Shown: piece after piece, positions 24,799 through 33,751 of the stretch
Position numbering within the stretch: position 1 is the stretch's first letter
How the letters are laid out: every line of letters begins with the position of its first letter
Source: Halorubrum xinjiangense
GTDB lineage: Archaea; Halobacteriota; Halobacteria; Halobacteriales; Haloferacaceae
NCBI RefSeq assembly: GCF_900102375.1
Contig: NZ_FNBO01000009.1
Coordinates: forward strand, 88,549 to 152,548
Direction: 5' to 3'
Length of the DNA: 64,000 nucleotides
Notes under the pieces: model-generated
What the model was told of the DNA's origin: nothing
What the model saw: the letters and a program-made list of their open reading frames with translations, nothing else
Databases searched by the model: none
Position numbers and translations under genes: made by a program

Positions 24799-25980
24799 TC
24801 AGTCGAACCGATCTTGAACGATTTCGAGCGCCTCCTCGCGGTCGTCCCAGTCGACGAACACCGCGACGGAGGTCGCGCTCGTGATCAGGTCGATGATGTT
24901 GATGCCGGCCTCCGCGATGGGCGCGATGATGTCCTGAATGACGCCCGACTGGTTGGGGAGCTCGCCGCCCGTGACGCGGATCACGGCGATGGGGTCGGCG
25001 ACGGTGACCGAGGAGAGCGCCTCGTCGGTGACGACCGTCTCGTGGAGCAGCGCCTCGGCGGTCTCCGCGACGTCGACGTCGACGTAGAAGGTGACCGAGT
25101 CCATCCCGGAGGCGACCGCGTCGATATTGATCTCCTCGGCGCGGAGCGCGTTCGTCAGCTCGGAGAGGATCCCCGGCCGGTTGCGGATCGCCCGGCCCGC
25201 GATGGTGAGACACGCCAGCGGCTCCTCGCGCATGTCGATCAGGCTCTCGAACTCGCCTTCGATCCGGGTGCCGCCCCGGAGCAGGTCGCCGTGCTGGTAG
25301 TGGACGACCCGGACCGCGAGGTCCTCGTCCTTGTACGAGAGCGCGGAGGGCGCGACCACCTCGGCGCCGCGGAAGGAGAGGTTCCGCAGCTCGTCGACGG
25401 TGATCTGCCCGACGTTGCGCGCCCCCTCGACAACCCGCGGGTCGCCCGTCATCACGCCCTCGACGTCGGTAACGATCACGACCTCGTCGGCGTCCATGTA
25501 GTTGCCGAGCATGACCGCGGTCGTGTCCGACCCGCCACGCCCGAGCGTGGTGACGTTGCCGTCGTGGTCCTCGGCGAGGAATCCCGTGATGATCGGGACG
25601 ACGCCGTCCATGTCGGCGGCGATCTCCCGCGCCCGGCGCTTCGTCTCCGCGACGTCGACCTCGCCGCGCTCGTCCGTGATGACCGGCCAGTCGGGGTGCC
25701 CGGGTTCGAGGAAGACCGCGTCGACGTCGCGGACGGATAGCGCGGCCTTCAGCATACGGACGCTGGTGCGCTCGCCCATCGAGACGATCTCCGCGCGGTC
25801 GGCGTCGTCCGTCTCGAAGGTGATGTCGTCGAGGAGATCGTCCGTTGTCGACCCCATCGCGCTCGCGACGACCGCGATCTCGTGGCCGGCCGCGACCGCG
25901 CTCGCCACCGAGTCGGCCGCGCGCTCGATCCGGTCCCCGCTTCCGAGGCTCGTGCCGCCGAACTTCGCGACTACGCGCAT
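24799..25980 (-). CDS. lysC: Aspartate kinase
   Basis: A 393-residue enzyme phosphorylating aspartate, the first step to threonine, methionine and lysine. The ATG at 25980 gives MRVVAKFGGTSLGSGDRIER with the KFGGTS signature. The kinase core includes GRGGSDTTAVMLGNYMDADE and TDVEGVMTGDPR. Two ACT regulatory domains follow (NRPGILSELTNALRAEEINI and NQSGVIQDIIAPIAEAGINI), so feedback inhibition is likely. Length is normal. No TATA box is obvious close to the start. Confidence 0.94.
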   Translation of the reverse strand: MRVVAKFGGTSLGSGDRIERAADSVASAVAAGHEIAVVASAMGSTTDDLLDDITFETDDADRAEIVSMGERTSVRMLKAALSVRDVDAVFLEPGHPDWPVITDERGEVDVAETKRRAREIAADMDGVVPIITGFLAEDHDGNVTTLGRGGSDTTAVMLGNYMDADEVVIVTDVEGVMTGDPRVVEGARNVGQITVDELRNLSFRGAEVVAPSALSYKDEDLAVRVVHYQHGDLLRGGTRIEGEFESLIDMREEPLACLTIAGRAIRNRPGILSELTNALRAEEINIDAVASGMDSVTFYVDVDVAETAEALLHETVVTDEALSSVTVADPIAVIRVTGGELPNQSGVIQDIIAPIAEAGINIIDLITSATSVAVFVDWDDREEALEIVQDRFD

Positions 25981-26335
25981 GCGGCTACCCCGTTGCGAGT
26001 CCGGGACGGTCGGTCGCTGGCGGACGGTCGCGCCGGTCGCTTTCCGGCGGGTTGTCGGCGGCGAGCGGGCGAAACGGCGCGGTCCGGACCGAGGCCGGAG
26101 TCCCGGCTCGGTCGACGGCGATCGGTAAACATGCGACTCCGTAGCGGAGGAAGCCGGATAACAGTATCTTCTTCGACAAGGGTCGCCCGAATCACAGAAC
26201 CGCACGAAGTGGCGGCCGCGAGGGGATGAAAACGGAACGAACGATCACCGAAGTGAGAGATCGCGGGCGCGAGAAGAAAAAAACGACGCCACGCTCGCGT
26301 CACCGAGCGGGCGTTACGGACCGGGGAGGACGGCG
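25981..26335. other. 355-base intergenic stretch without a gene
   Basis: Between oapC and the aspartate kinase gene, both on the minus strand. Frames here have poor composition and no plausible product. An A-rich tract (gaagaaaaaaacg, near 26272) reads on the minus strand as a T-rich tract shortly after the oapC stop and may terminate that transcript. The remainder presumably holds the promoter of the kinase gene. Confidence 0.5.
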
Positions 26336-27037
26336 CTACTCGTCTTGAATCCCCCACGCGTCGGGCATCTCGATGACGTAGCGGCCGTCCTCCTGGAGGG
26401 AGATGATGTACTCCTGTCTGTCGTACAGCTCCATCAGGTTGAGCTCGTACTGCCCGGGGCTGACGATGCGGATGCTCTCGAACTGGTCGTTCAGCTCGTC
26501 GCGGAGCGCGTCGATGCCCGGCTGCGGCTCCTCCTCGGCCGGCGGCGTCTCGGCGGGGTCGACGTCGCGGCTCGCGCGGTCGAGCTCGTCCGGGGACACC
26601 ACCTCGGAGCGCGCGCTCGCCTGCGCGGTGTCCTCGTCGCTCCGGTCCGCGATCTGCTCCGTGCCGTCGGCCTCGGTCGGGGAGTCGGCGCTCGCGGCGG
26701 CGTCGCTCGACGCCGACTCGACCTGATCGCTCGGCGTCGCGTCCGCGGAATCGGCCGGACGGCGGTCGACCGAGCCCTCGTCCGGAGTCGGTGCCGCCTG
26801 ATCGCCGGTCGGCGTCGTCCGATCGGACGGTTCGGCGGCGGCCCCGGACGCGTCGGCGGCAGAGTCGGGCGAGTCGGGGGCAGATCCGGACGGCTGGCCG
26901 ACCTCGTCGGCGTGGTTGTCCGTCGCGCCGGCGGGCTTGAACTGGAACTTGTTCCCGCCGCAGTCGGGACAGCCCGACAGCATCTCCTTGGAGCCGTCGG
27001 GGAACGTCCGCCCGCAGGAGGTACACTGGTGGGGCAT
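26336..27037 (-). CDS. oapC: OapC/ArvC-family zinc-ribbon protein
   Basis: The 233-residue protein starts MPHQCTSCGRTFPDGSKEML with a zinc ribbon (CTSC and CPDC). A long acidic, disordered middle (about residues 45-170) follows. A conserved C-terminal part (FESIRIVSPGQYELNLMELY and RYVIEMPDAWG) completes it. This is the layout of OapC. The gene abuts oapB directly, with no spacer, in an oapA-oapB-oapC operon. The family has been linked to the haloarchaeal replication-origin neighbourhood and to the ArvA Rab-like GTPase; the molecular role is unknown. Confidence 0.88.
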   Translation of the reverse strand: MPHQCTSCGRTFPDGSKEMLSGCPDCGGNKFQFKPAGATDNHADEVGQPSGSAPDSPDSAADASGAAAEPSDRTTPTGDQAAPTPDEGSVDRRPADSADATPSDQVESASSDAAASADSPTEADGTEQIADRSDEDTAQASARSEVVSPDELDRASRDVDPAETPPAEEEPQPGIDALRDELNDQFESIRIVSPGQYELNLMELYDRQEYIISLQEDGRYVIEMPDAWGIQDE

Positions 27038-27451
27038 CTACTTGCGGGAGACGAGCGTGCTGATGAGGTTCTCGTCTTTGTGGAGGGTCTCGATGCGGTT
27101 CGCCGGGCCGATCACCGTGAGCTTCTGGGTCGACTCCCGACCCATCAGCTTGTCGAGGAAGCTCTGGTCGCCCGCCTCGGCCTTCGGGTACGTCTCTATC
27201 TCGATGCCGGTGAAGTCGTCGGGGCTGATCTCGGTCATCGTCACCTCGATGAGCCGCGACTCCTCGTCCGGGGAGAGCCCCTCTTCGAGGATGACGATGT
27301 TGCCGTCGCGGACGCCGTCGAGGATGAGGCGGATCTTCTCCATGGTCGTGAGCCCCTCCATCCGCGCGCCGCTTATCATGTCGATCCGGACGCCGTCGTC
27401 GCCGTCGTCCGGGTCGTCCGCGGCGTCGACGTTGGCTTTCGGGCCGGGCAT
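27038..27451 (-). CDS. oapB: OapB/ArvB family protein (DUF2073)
   Basis: A 137-residue protein with a short disordered start, then DGVRIDMISGARMEGLTTME, RDGNIVILEEGLSPDEESRL and a C-terminal KLTVIGPANRIETLHKDENL. These blocks match the DUF2073 family, a probable partner of the Era-like GTPase encoded just upstream, where the oapA stop overlaps this start by one base. No enzymatic motif is visible. Confidence 0.88.
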   Translation of the reverse strand: MPGPKANVDAADDPDDGDDGVRIDMISGARMEGLTTMEKIRLILDGVRDGNIVILEEGLSPDEESRLIEVTMTEISPDDFTGIEIETYPKAEAGDQSFLDKLMGRESTQKLTVIGPANRIETLHKDENLISTLVSRK

Positions 27452-28092
27452 CAGCCGAAGTACTCCGCTATCTTGGTGTACACTTCGTCCATGTTGTCGC
27501 CCTCCAGCGCGGACAGCGGAATCGTCTCGTGTTGCGGGAAGGCGTTCGCGATCTGCTGGACGTCCGACCCCGGCAGGTCCGTCTTGTTCGCGAGGATGAG
27601 CGCGGGGAGGTCCTGCGACTCGATGATCCCGATCAGCATCGTGTTCACCTGCGTGAACGGGTCCGTCGTGGAGTCGAGCACGTAGATGACGCCGTCGACG
27701 TCCTCGCGGAGCCAGTGCATCGCCTCCGCGACGCCCTCGGTCGCCTCGCGCGACCGGCGGACGGCGTCGTCCTTCTCCATGTCGTGGTCTAAGAACTCCT
27801 TGTAGTCGACCTTCGTCGTCACCCCGGGGGTGTCGACGATGTCGATGGTTACCTTGCGCCCGTTGCGCTCGATCTCCACGTTCTCCTTCCGGCGGGCCCG
27901 GCGAGTCTCGTGCGGGATGTGGCTCTCGGGCCCGACGGCGTCACCCGTCCAGTCGCGTGCGATCCGGTTTGCGAGGGTCGTTTTGCCGGCGTTCGGCGGT
28001 CCGTAGATCCCGATCCGCTTGGGCTCGTCGGCCGCGAACAGGCCGTCCGTGACCCGCGATATGCTGTCTCTGAGATTCGTGAGCAGTCCCAT
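27451..28092 (-). CDS. oapA: Era-like small GTPase OapA/ArvA
   Basis: The ATG at 28092 gives 213 residues beginning MGLLTNLRDSISRVTDGLFA. G1 is GIYGPPNAGKTTLANRIARD, G3 is DIVDTPGV and G4 is LANKTDLPG. An amphipathic N-terminal helix precedes the G domain and may contact the membrane. Archaeal ArvA proteins are related to Rab GTPases and have been connected with cell polarity and motility in Haloferax. First gene of the oapABC operon. Confidence 0.9.
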   Translation of the reverse strand: MGLLTNLRDSISRVTDGLFAADEPKRIGIYGPPNAGKTTLANRIARDWTGDAVGPESHIPHETRRARRKENVEIERNGRKVTIDIVDTPGVTTKVDYKEFLDHDMEKDDAVRRSREATEGVAEAMHWLREDVDGVIYVLDSTTDPFTQVNTMLIGIIESQDLPALILANKTDLPGSDVQQIANAFPQHETIPLSALEGDNMDEVYTKIAEYFG

Positions 28093-28286
28093 CCTGGCCT
28101 CCAATCCGTGTGGTTTACCCGAACACCGCGGTCGTTTCGCGACGCCGTTCGATCCGAGCGCTCGACGCCCGTTCGGGGAATTACGGTAGCCTCCACGCCG
28201 CGGTCACTTAAGAACTGCGTCAGACATCGCCGATCCGGAGCGTCGGCGCCGGACGAACCCGAAATGCGGAAGTGGGGTAGTTCGAG

Positions 28287-28748
28287 TCAGTTCTCGTCGC
28301 CGTCGCTCTCCCCGTCACCGTTGCTCTCCCCGTCGCCCTCGCTCGCGGCGTCGAGGAAGACGATTGCGCCGCCGAGCAGGGCGAGGTTCTTCAGGAAGTT
28401 GATCTTGTTCCCCTGCCGCTCTTTGCTCTCCATCGTCCAGAAGTCGTGGATCGCGGGCGTCGTCCCGAGGAAGAAGACGACGAGCGCGCCCGCAGCCGCC
28501 CGCGGGAGCCGCCAGAGGACGATGCCGAGGTTGGCGACCAACAGCATCCCGGTGACGAACGGGACGAGGACGTCGGGCATCGGGACGCCCTTCTCCTCGG
28601 CGACGGCGACGCGCTTGTCGTTGTTTTTGAACCCGTCGACGGCCATGTACGCGAGGACGCCGCCGTACAGCGAGCGGCCGAGCAGCGACGGCGCGTCGCG
28701 ACCCCGGTCCGCCTCCGACTCGTCGGGAGAATCAGTCTCGCCCGCCAT
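28287..28748 (-). CDS. DoxX-like membrane protein (153 aa)
   Basis: The acidic N-terminus (about 25 residues) is followed by RSLYGGVLAYMAVDGFKNND, VPFVTGMLLVANLGIVLWRL, GALVVFFLGTTPAIHDFWTM and a last hydrophobic LKNLALLGGAIVFLDA, four helices in the DoxX pattern. The C-terminus is a repetitive D/G/E tail. Its ATG is immediately next to the stop of the BNR-repeat gene, so they share a transcript that starts at the operator at 29842. Confidence 0.8.
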   Translation of the reverse strand: MAGETDSPDESEADRGRDAPSLLGRSLYGGVLAYMAVDGFKNNDKRVAVAEEKGVPMPDVLVPFVTGMLLVANLGIVLWRLPRAAAGALVVFFLGTTPAIHDFWTMESKERQGNKINFLKNLALLGGAIVFLDAASEGDGESNGDGESDGDEN

Positions 28749-29810
28749 TCAGACCACCTCGATCCGGCTGACGTTCGCGTCGACGCGCCCGACCGTCTCG
28801 TAGGTCGGCCCCTCGTCGGCCTCGCCGCCGAGGCGCCGCATGATCCGGCCCTCCACGTCGTCGCGCTCGTCGGGGACGTCGAAGAGCCCGGAGCCGCAGA
28901 CCACGTCGCCGTCGTGGACCGCCCACGTCTCGATGATCTCGTGGGGCTCGCCGGGGAAGTCGACGCGCTCGAAGTCGCGGCCGAAGTTCGTCGACTCGAA
29001 GAGGGCGACCCCGTGGTCGTCGTTCACCCACGCCGGGGGCGCCTCCTCGCCGCCGCAGAAGATCACCCGGCCGTCGTGGACGAACACCCGACGGATATAC
29101 GAGAAGTCGTTGCCGACGTCGACTCGGTCCCACGATTTGCCGGCGTCGGTCGTCCGCCACAGGCCGCCCTCGCCGACCGCGTGGCCGAGGCCGAGGTTCT
29201 CTAAGTCGTGGTCGAGGTAGCCCGTCGCCGCCAGCCAGACGTCCTCCGAGATCGGGAGGATCTGGTGGACGTCGTCGACGATGGCGTCGCGGTGGTCGGA
29301 CCACGTCCGGCCGCCGTCGCGGCTGACGTGAATCCCGCCCGCCTCGACGCCCGCGATCAGGTGGTCGGGGCGGCCGGGGACCGCCTCGAGCGCACGAAGG
29401 CGGGCGTAATGCGGGTCGATCGGCGACTCCCAGTGGCCGCGCGAGGGGAGCTCGCGGAACCCCTTCTGTTCGGTCCACGTCTCGCCGCCGTCGACCGAGC
29501 GGAAGACGTACGGGTCGTTGGTGCCGGCGTACAGCGCGCCGTCCGCTGTCGCGAGGATCGACCACACCTCGCTTTGCCCCGCGTGCCAGAAGCGGTCGCC
29601 GAGGGGGACCTCGAGGTCGGTCCACGTCTCGCCGCCGTCGAGCGAGCGGTACGCGCCCGTCGAGGAGGCGACGAAGACGCCCTCGGTGTGGTCCCACGAC
29701 TTCACCGCGGTGACGACCCCGCAGTCGAGGACGGGGTCGAGGTCGCCGCGCTCGAAGGGGACGTCGTCGGTTCGGTACAGCCCGGAGTCTGTCCCGATCA
29801 ACAGTGTCAT
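28749..29810 (-). CDS. BNR/Asp-box repeat beta-propeller protein (353 aa)
   Basis: The ATG at 29810 gives MTLLIGTDSGLYRTDDVPFE. At least four Asp-box (SxDxGxTW-like) turns are visible: RSLDGGETWTD, RSVDGGETWTE, HVSRDGGRTWSD and RTTDAGKSWDR. This indicates a sialidase-like or photosystem-assembly-like beta-propeller. There is no signal peptide, so it is cytoplasmic. No catalytic residues of sialidases are evident. Divergent to the TatD-like gene, with a palindromic operator between them. Confidence 0.85.
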   Translation of the reverse strand: MTLLIGTDSGLYRTDDVPFERGDLDPVLDCGVVTAVKSWDHTEGVFVASSTGAYRSLDGGETWTDLEVPLGDRFWHAGQSEVWSILATADGALYAGTNDPYVFRSVDGGETWTEQKGFRELPSRGHWESPIDPHYARLRALEAVPGRPDHLIAGVEAGGIHVSRDGGRTWSDHRDAIVDDVHQILPISEDVWLAATGYLDHDLENLGLGHAVGEGGLWRTTDAGKSWDRVDVGNDFSYIRRVFVHDGRVIFCGGEEAPPAWVNDDHGVALFESTNFGRDFERVDFPGEPHEIIETWAVHDGDVVCGSGLFDVPDERDDVEGRIMRRLGGEADEGPTYETVGRVDANVSRIEVV

Positions 29811-29841
29811 ATCCGTGAGTGAGTCGGGCGCATAATAAAGT

Positions 29842-29857
29842 TTTACCAATCTGTAAA
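29842..29857. promoter_or_regulatory. Palindromic operator, site 1 (TTTACC-AATC-TGTAAA)
   Basis: A 16-base site that differs at one arm position from the perfect palindromes at 33752 and 37526 (TTTACC-N4-GGTAAA). The inverted repeat extends one base each side. It sits between the divergent BNR and TatD-like genes, 31-32 bases from both starts. On the minus strand it directly precedes a TATA-like ctttattatg. Binding here would block both promoters. The likely binder is the TetR protein at 33841. Confidence 0.65.
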
Positions 29858-29889
29858 ACGCTAAGTGGCCGGGGCACGATGGAGAATCC

Positions 29890-30897
29890 ATGCCCGCGCC
29901 CCACGCCACGGTCCGCCCGACTGACGCCGATTACGTGGACGAGTCGGCCGCCGACCTCCCGACCGAACTGCTGAACGTTCCGTGGATCGACCCGCACAAC
30001 CACGCGCACACGCTCTCGTGGGAGGACCGCGAGCGGTACGCGCTCTCCGGCTGCCGCTCGATGGTGATGGTGTCGTCGGGGTACCACTGGACCCCCTACA
30101 AGCCAGTGGAGGCGAGCGACATCCGATTCCTGTGGGACGACGCGGTCAACCGTCGGCAAGCGATCGAGCGCAACCACTTCTTCGAGGCGAAGCTGAGCCT
30201 CGGCGTCCACACCGGCGTTCGGATCGAGAACCTCGATGAGCTGCTGGCCGCGATGGGCGACTACTGCGCGCTCGACGAGGTCGTCGCCGTCGGCGAGACG
30301 GGCGTCACGCCGAGCCAGCACGTCGAGCGCTGGGACATCGACGAACAGCAGGCGGTCGTCCAGGCGCAGATGGAGCTGGCCGCCGACCACCGCCTCCCCG
30401 TCCTGCTCCACACGCCGAACACCTCGCCCGAGGCGAAACGGGAGTACCGCGACGACCTCGGCGTCACCCCCGGCTACGAGAAGAACGCCGGACTCGGCAC
30501 GGAGCCGGTCCTCGACGGCGAGAACCCGGCGCTGGAAGCAGTAAAGCGCGACGTCGAGGCCGCGCACGACGCCGGACTCGACGAGGAGCGCGTCGTCGCC
30601 TCGCACGCGGACGCGAACAACACTGCGTACCTGGTGGAAGAGACTGACTGCTACCTGAGCTACACCATCGGCCACTCGTGGCTCGTGGGCGTCGACGCCG
30701 CCGACGTGGCGAACGCCATCGACGAGTACGGCCCCGAGCGAGTCATGATCGACACCGACACCGCGAACGTGCTGCGCACGGACCCGTACGCCGTGAAGCG
30801 CGCGATATTCGAGCTGTACCGCTACGGCATCGACGTCGACGACATCCGCACCGTCGTGTACGAGAACCCGCGGGACGTGTTCGGGCTGGCGGAGTAG
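29890..30897 (+). CDS. TatD-like / amidohydrolase-superfamily metal hydrolase (335 aa)
   Basis: A TIM-barrel hydrolase with the first metal motif WIDPHNHAHTLSWEDRER, then AVGETGVTPSQHVERW, PVLLHTPNTSPEAKREYRDD, VASHADANNTAYLVEET and a late Asp in RVMIDTDTANVL. The order HxH-E-H-H-D matches TatD and related barrels. The substrate is unknown; the company of an FAH-family hydrolase, an amidohydrolase, a thiolase-fold enzyme and a CoA transferase suggests breakdown of a cyclic or aromatic-type compound. Its promoter is overlapped by operator site 1. Confidence 0.82.
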   Translation: MPAPHATVRPTDADYVDESAADLPTELLNVPWIDPHNHAHTLSWEDRERYALSGCRSMVMVSSGYHWTPYKPVEASDIRFLWDDAVNRRQAIERNHFFEAKLSLGVHTGVRIENLDELLAAMGDYCALDEVVAVGETGVTPSQHVERWDIDEQQAVVQAQMELAADHRLPVLLHTPNTSPEAKREYRDDLGVTPGYEKNAGLGTEPVLDGENPALEAVKRDVEAAHDAGLDEERVVASHADANNTAYLVEETDCYLSYTIGHSWLVGVDAADVANAIDEYGPERVMIDTDTANVLRTDPYAVKRAIFELYRYGIDVDDIRTVVYENPRDVFGLAE

Positions 30898-30900
30898 ACT

Positions 30901-31320
30901 ATTTAAATCGATCCGTGCGGTGCGGTGGCGCGTGCCTCCGAGTGGCCGCCGCAGGCGGCCGCGAGGAGCACGCGCGAGGGAGTCGGCGGTCCGGAGCGAA
31001 GCGGAGGACCGCCGACGAGGCTGGGGAGGCGTGAGGTGCGGTTGCTGTGCGGGGTGGGACTCAAAGGGGCAGGCGCGAGGCCGCCGTAGGCGACGTAAGT
31101 ACCGCAGGGAGGGAGCGCCAGCGACCGACTGAGGAACGCAGCGAGCGTACGGCGGCCTCGCGGCTGGGGCTTTGGAGGTGTTTGTGGTCGATCTACTGTC
31201 AGCAACTTATAAGCGAGCAACTGGGGCTTTGGAGGTGTTCGTCGCCGATCCGGTATCAGCCATTTATAACGGGTGACTGAGGACTTTGAAGGATTCGCTA
31301 TGCCGGCTCTATTTATAAAC
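30901..31320 (+). ncRNA. Structured repeat element, copy 2, with amplified 3' tail
   Basis: It starts at an atttaaat TATA-like box four bases after the TatD-like gene's stop and fills the 441-base gap. Hairpin A is near 30929-30974. Hairpin B has an exact 11-bp stem (30982-30992 with 31006-31016) around GGAGCGAAGCGG. A 17-bp stem with one mismatch pairs 31072-31088 with 31148-31164, enclosed by TCAAAG (31061-31066) and CTTTGG (31170-31175). The stems differ in sequence from copy 1 yet still pair. The 3' tail is repeated (see 31164-31320). Confidence 0.7.
31164..31320 (+). repeat. Three tandem copies of the RNA element's 3' tail module (56-57 bp)
   Basis: Modules start at 31164, 31221 and 31277. 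Each has CTGGGGCTTTGGAGGTGTT (degenerate in the third: ctgaggactttgaaggatt), then a variable part with a CGATC-like core, then TCAGC-like bases and a closing TTATAA or TTTATAA box. Copy 1 carries one such module at 19324-19375. The tail is thus a separable unit. Confidence 0.75.
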
Positions 31321-31338
31321 TCCGACGACCCAAGGGTC

Positions 31339-32265
31339 CTACTCCGTCTCGAACTCGGTCGTCAGTTCGCCGACGCCCTCGACGCCGACGGTGACGGTGT
31401 CGCCGTCGCCGAGCAGCACCGGGGGCTCGCGGTAGACGCCGACGCCGGGTGGCGTCCCGGTAAACACCAGGTCGCCGGGTTCGAGGGTGAACGCCTGACT
31501 ACAGAAGGAGATCAGCTCGTCGACGCCGAAGATCAGGTTCTCGGTCGACGACTCCTGGAGGCGCTCGCCGTTGATCTCGGCGAAGATCTCGAGGTCGTGG
31601 GGGTCGTCCACCTCGTCGGTCGTGACGAGGTCCGGACCGGTCGGCGCAAAGGTGTCGAGGCTCTTCCCGCGGACCCACTGGCCGTCGCCGTGCTGGAGGT
31701 CGCGCGCGGAGACGTCGTTGCCGACGGTGAAGCCCGCGACGTGTTCCATGGCCTCGTCGGGGTCGACGCGGCGGGCACGCTCGCCGATCACGGCGACGAG
31801 TTCGGCCTCGTAGTCGACCTTCTCGGTGTACTCGGGGTCCCAGCGGACCGCGTCCTCGGGACCGACGACCGACGTGGGGAACTTCGAAAAGAGGACCGGC
31901 TCGTCCGGGATGGGGTTGTCGCCCTCCTCGGCGTGGTCGCGGTAGTTCAGCCCGACGCAGACGACCTTCTGCGGGTCGTCGACGGGCGCGGCGCGGTCGA
32001 GGTCGGCGGGGTCGCGGAGGCCGACGCCGGTCGACGCGGCGTACTCGACCGCGAGGTCGGCCTTGCGGCGCCACTCCCAGTCGGCGAGGAGGTCGGTCGT
32101 CTTCGGGCCGATGTCGACGCCGGCGGCCGCGCCGGCGGTCGCGAGGTCGACGACGCCGTCGTCGGTGGCGACGCCGACCCAGGGGTCGGCCGTGGATGTG
32201 CTGTCGGTCGGGGCTGTGCCGTCGGTTCGCGTTGTGTCGCTGTCGGTGTATTGTCCGATTCGCAT
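31339..32265 (-). CDS. Fumarylacetoacetate hydrolase (FAH) family protein (308 aa)
   Basis: The FAH-fold C-terminal domain is clear: VVCVGLNYRDHAEEGDNPIP, the metal-binding EAELVAVIGERARRVDPDEA, GFTVGNDVSARDLQ, and GDLVFTGTPPGVGVYREPP. The family hydrolyses or decarboxylates 2-oxo/1,3-diketo acids such as the products of aromatic ring cleavage. The first 30 residues include a Thr/Ser/Asp-rich linker. It is 96 bases downstream of the amidohydrolase gene and probably co-transcribed with it. Confidence 0.9.
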   Translation of the reverse strand: MRIGQYTDSDTTRTDGTAPTDSTSTADPWVGVATDDGVVDLATAGAAAGVDIGPKTTDLLADWEWRRKADLAVEYAASTGVGLRDPADLDRAAPVDDPQKVVCVGLNYRDHAEEGDNPIPDEPVLFSKFPTSVVGPEDAVRWDPEYTEKVDYEAELVAVIGERARRVDPDEAMEHVAGFTVGNDVSARDLQHGDGQWVRGKSLDTFAPTGPDLVTTDEVDDPHDLEIFAEINGERLQESSTENLIFGVDELISFCSQAFTLEPGDLVFTGTPPGVGVYREPPVLLGDGDTVTVGVEGVGELTTEFETE

Positions 32266-32361
32266 TGGGTGTCGTGTGCGTTGTCGTCGGATTGGTGGCT
32301 CGGAAGGTTCGTTAGGGGCGATTGCGGTGGACCCGAAACGGAGGGGGCGGCTCTGTGCGGG

Positions 32362-33717
32362 TTACGCGTCGATGCCGGCCTCGTCGAGCAGTCGCTCGCC
32401 GGAGGCGACGAACCGGTCGAACTCCGCGTCGACCTTCGGGTTCGTCAGCTCGCCGTCGCGCTTGACGACCTCGCCGTCGACGAGGACGGTGTCGATGTGC
32501 GAGGGGTCAGACTGGAACACGACGGTTTGGATCGGGTTGTGGCAGGGAGCGGTCAGGAAGTCGTCGGCGTCGAACAAGACGAGGTCGGCGCGCTTGCCGG
32601 GCGTGATCGTCCCGATCTCGTCGTCGAGGCCGAGCGCCCTCGCGCCCTCGATGGTCGCCATCTCCAGGGTGTCGCGCGCGGAGATGCTCACCTCGGTGAC
32701 CTCCTCGTCGCCCTCTAAGACCGCCTGATTGTCGAACATGCGCTGGAGCTGCATCCCGATACGCATCTGGCTCCCCATGTCGCCGCTGACGTTCGAGCAG
32801 ACGTCGACGCCCCACGTCGGGCGCCCGCCCGCTTCGAGCACCTTGCCGGTGACGGGGATGCCGTGGCCCATCTGCATCTCGACCTCCGGGGTCGACGAGA
32901 AGGAGACCCCCTGCTCGACGGCGTGGTCGATGTCCTCCTGTGAGAAGTGGTTCCCGTGGGCAACGTTGACGTCCGGGCCGAGCATGTCCTCGATGGCGCC
33001 GAAGCCCTGGTAGTCGTCGCCGTACTCGGAGGACGGCCACAGCGCGGCGCCCATGTGGATCGTCGAGAGGGCGCCGAGGTCGCGCGCCAGTTCGAGGTCC
33101 GCGCGGGCGGTCCCGTCGGTACAGAAGTCCGGGCCGCGGAGCCCGAGCGCGAGGCTGAGCAGGTCGTCGTCGCGGATTTTCTCCTCGTGGAGTTCGCGGA
33201 CGTTCTCCTCGGGGAGCCCCACGTCGCTCTCGTACCACCACTTCGCCGCGTCGTCGCCCGGCGGGCCGTAGGTGTACACCGCGCGCAGGCCGGCGTCCTG
33301 CAGCGCGTCGACCGCGCGTTCGCCGTGTTCGAGCGTGTTGGGGTACGACCAGTCGAGGGCCGTCGTCGTCCCGGTGTAGAGCTTCTCGAACGCGCCGAAG
33401 AGGCCGCCGAGATACATGTCCTCGGGCCGGTAGAGCCCGGTGATGTTCCCGAGCATGTGGTCGAAGTACTCGCCCATGAGCGACCAGTCGCCGGCGATCC
33501 CGCGTACCTGCGTCTGCGCGAGGTGGATGTGCGAGTCGACGAAGCCGGGGACGACGATCTTCCCGGCGGCGTCGATCTCCTCGGCGTTCGACGCCGACAG
33601 CCCGGTGCCGACCTCGAGTATCTCGCCGTCCTCGATCAGGACGTCCGCCTCGTCGAACTCCCCCACGTCCGGGTCGAGCGAGACCACGGTCCCGTTTCGC
33701 ACGATCGTTTGTGTCAT
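32362..33717 (-). CDS. Amidohydrolase / cytosine-deaminase-like metal hydrolase (451 aa)
   Basis: The protein belongs to the TrzN/AtzB/S-adenosylhomocysteine-deaminase-like branch. PGFVDSHIHLAQTQVRGIAG carries the HxH metal site, followed by STIHMGAALWPSS, VAHGNHFSQEDID and GVDVCSNVSGDMG (Asp), with a composite beta-sandwich made from both ends (IGTITPGKRADLVLFDADD). Such enzymes deaminate or hydrolyse purine-, pyrimidine- or triazine-like rings. Operator site 2 lies just upstream of its TATA-like ttttaacc on the minus strand. Substrate unknown. Confidence 0.88.
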   Translation of the reverse strand: MTQTIVRNGTVVSLDPDVGEFDEADVLIEDGEILEVGTGLSASNAEEIDAAGKIVVPGFVDSHIHLAQTQVRGIAGDWSLMGEYFDHMLGNITGLYRPEDMYLGGLFGAFEKLYTGTTTALDWSYPNTLEHGERAVDALQDAGLRAVYTYGPPGDDAAKWWYESDVGLPEENVRELHEEKIRDDDLLSLALGLRGPDFCTDGTARADLELARDLGALSTIHMGAALWPSSEYGDDYQGFGAIEDMLGPDVNVAHGNHFSQEDIDHAVEQGVSFSSTPEVEMQMGHGIPVTGKVLEAGGRPTWGVDVCSNVSGDMGSQMRIGMQLQRMFDNQAVLEGDEEVTEVSISARDTLEMATIEGARALGLDDEIGTITPGKRADLVLFDADDFLTAPCHNPIQTVVFQSDPSHIDTVLVDGEVVKRDGELTNPKVDAEFDRFVASGERLLDEAGIDA

Positions 33718-33751
33718 GTTCGATAATAGGGTTTGACCAAGAGGTTAAAAG

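Noticed and set aside
25985..26179. 64-codon minus-strand frame upstream of aspartate kinase
   Set aside because: It is Pro/Asp/Arg-rich in its second half, has no recognisable domain and lies in the expected promoter region.
28732..30675. 647-codon minus-strand frame over the BNR and TatD-like genes
   Set aside because: Arg-rich composition in its second half, no motif, and it crosses two well-supported genes and an operator.
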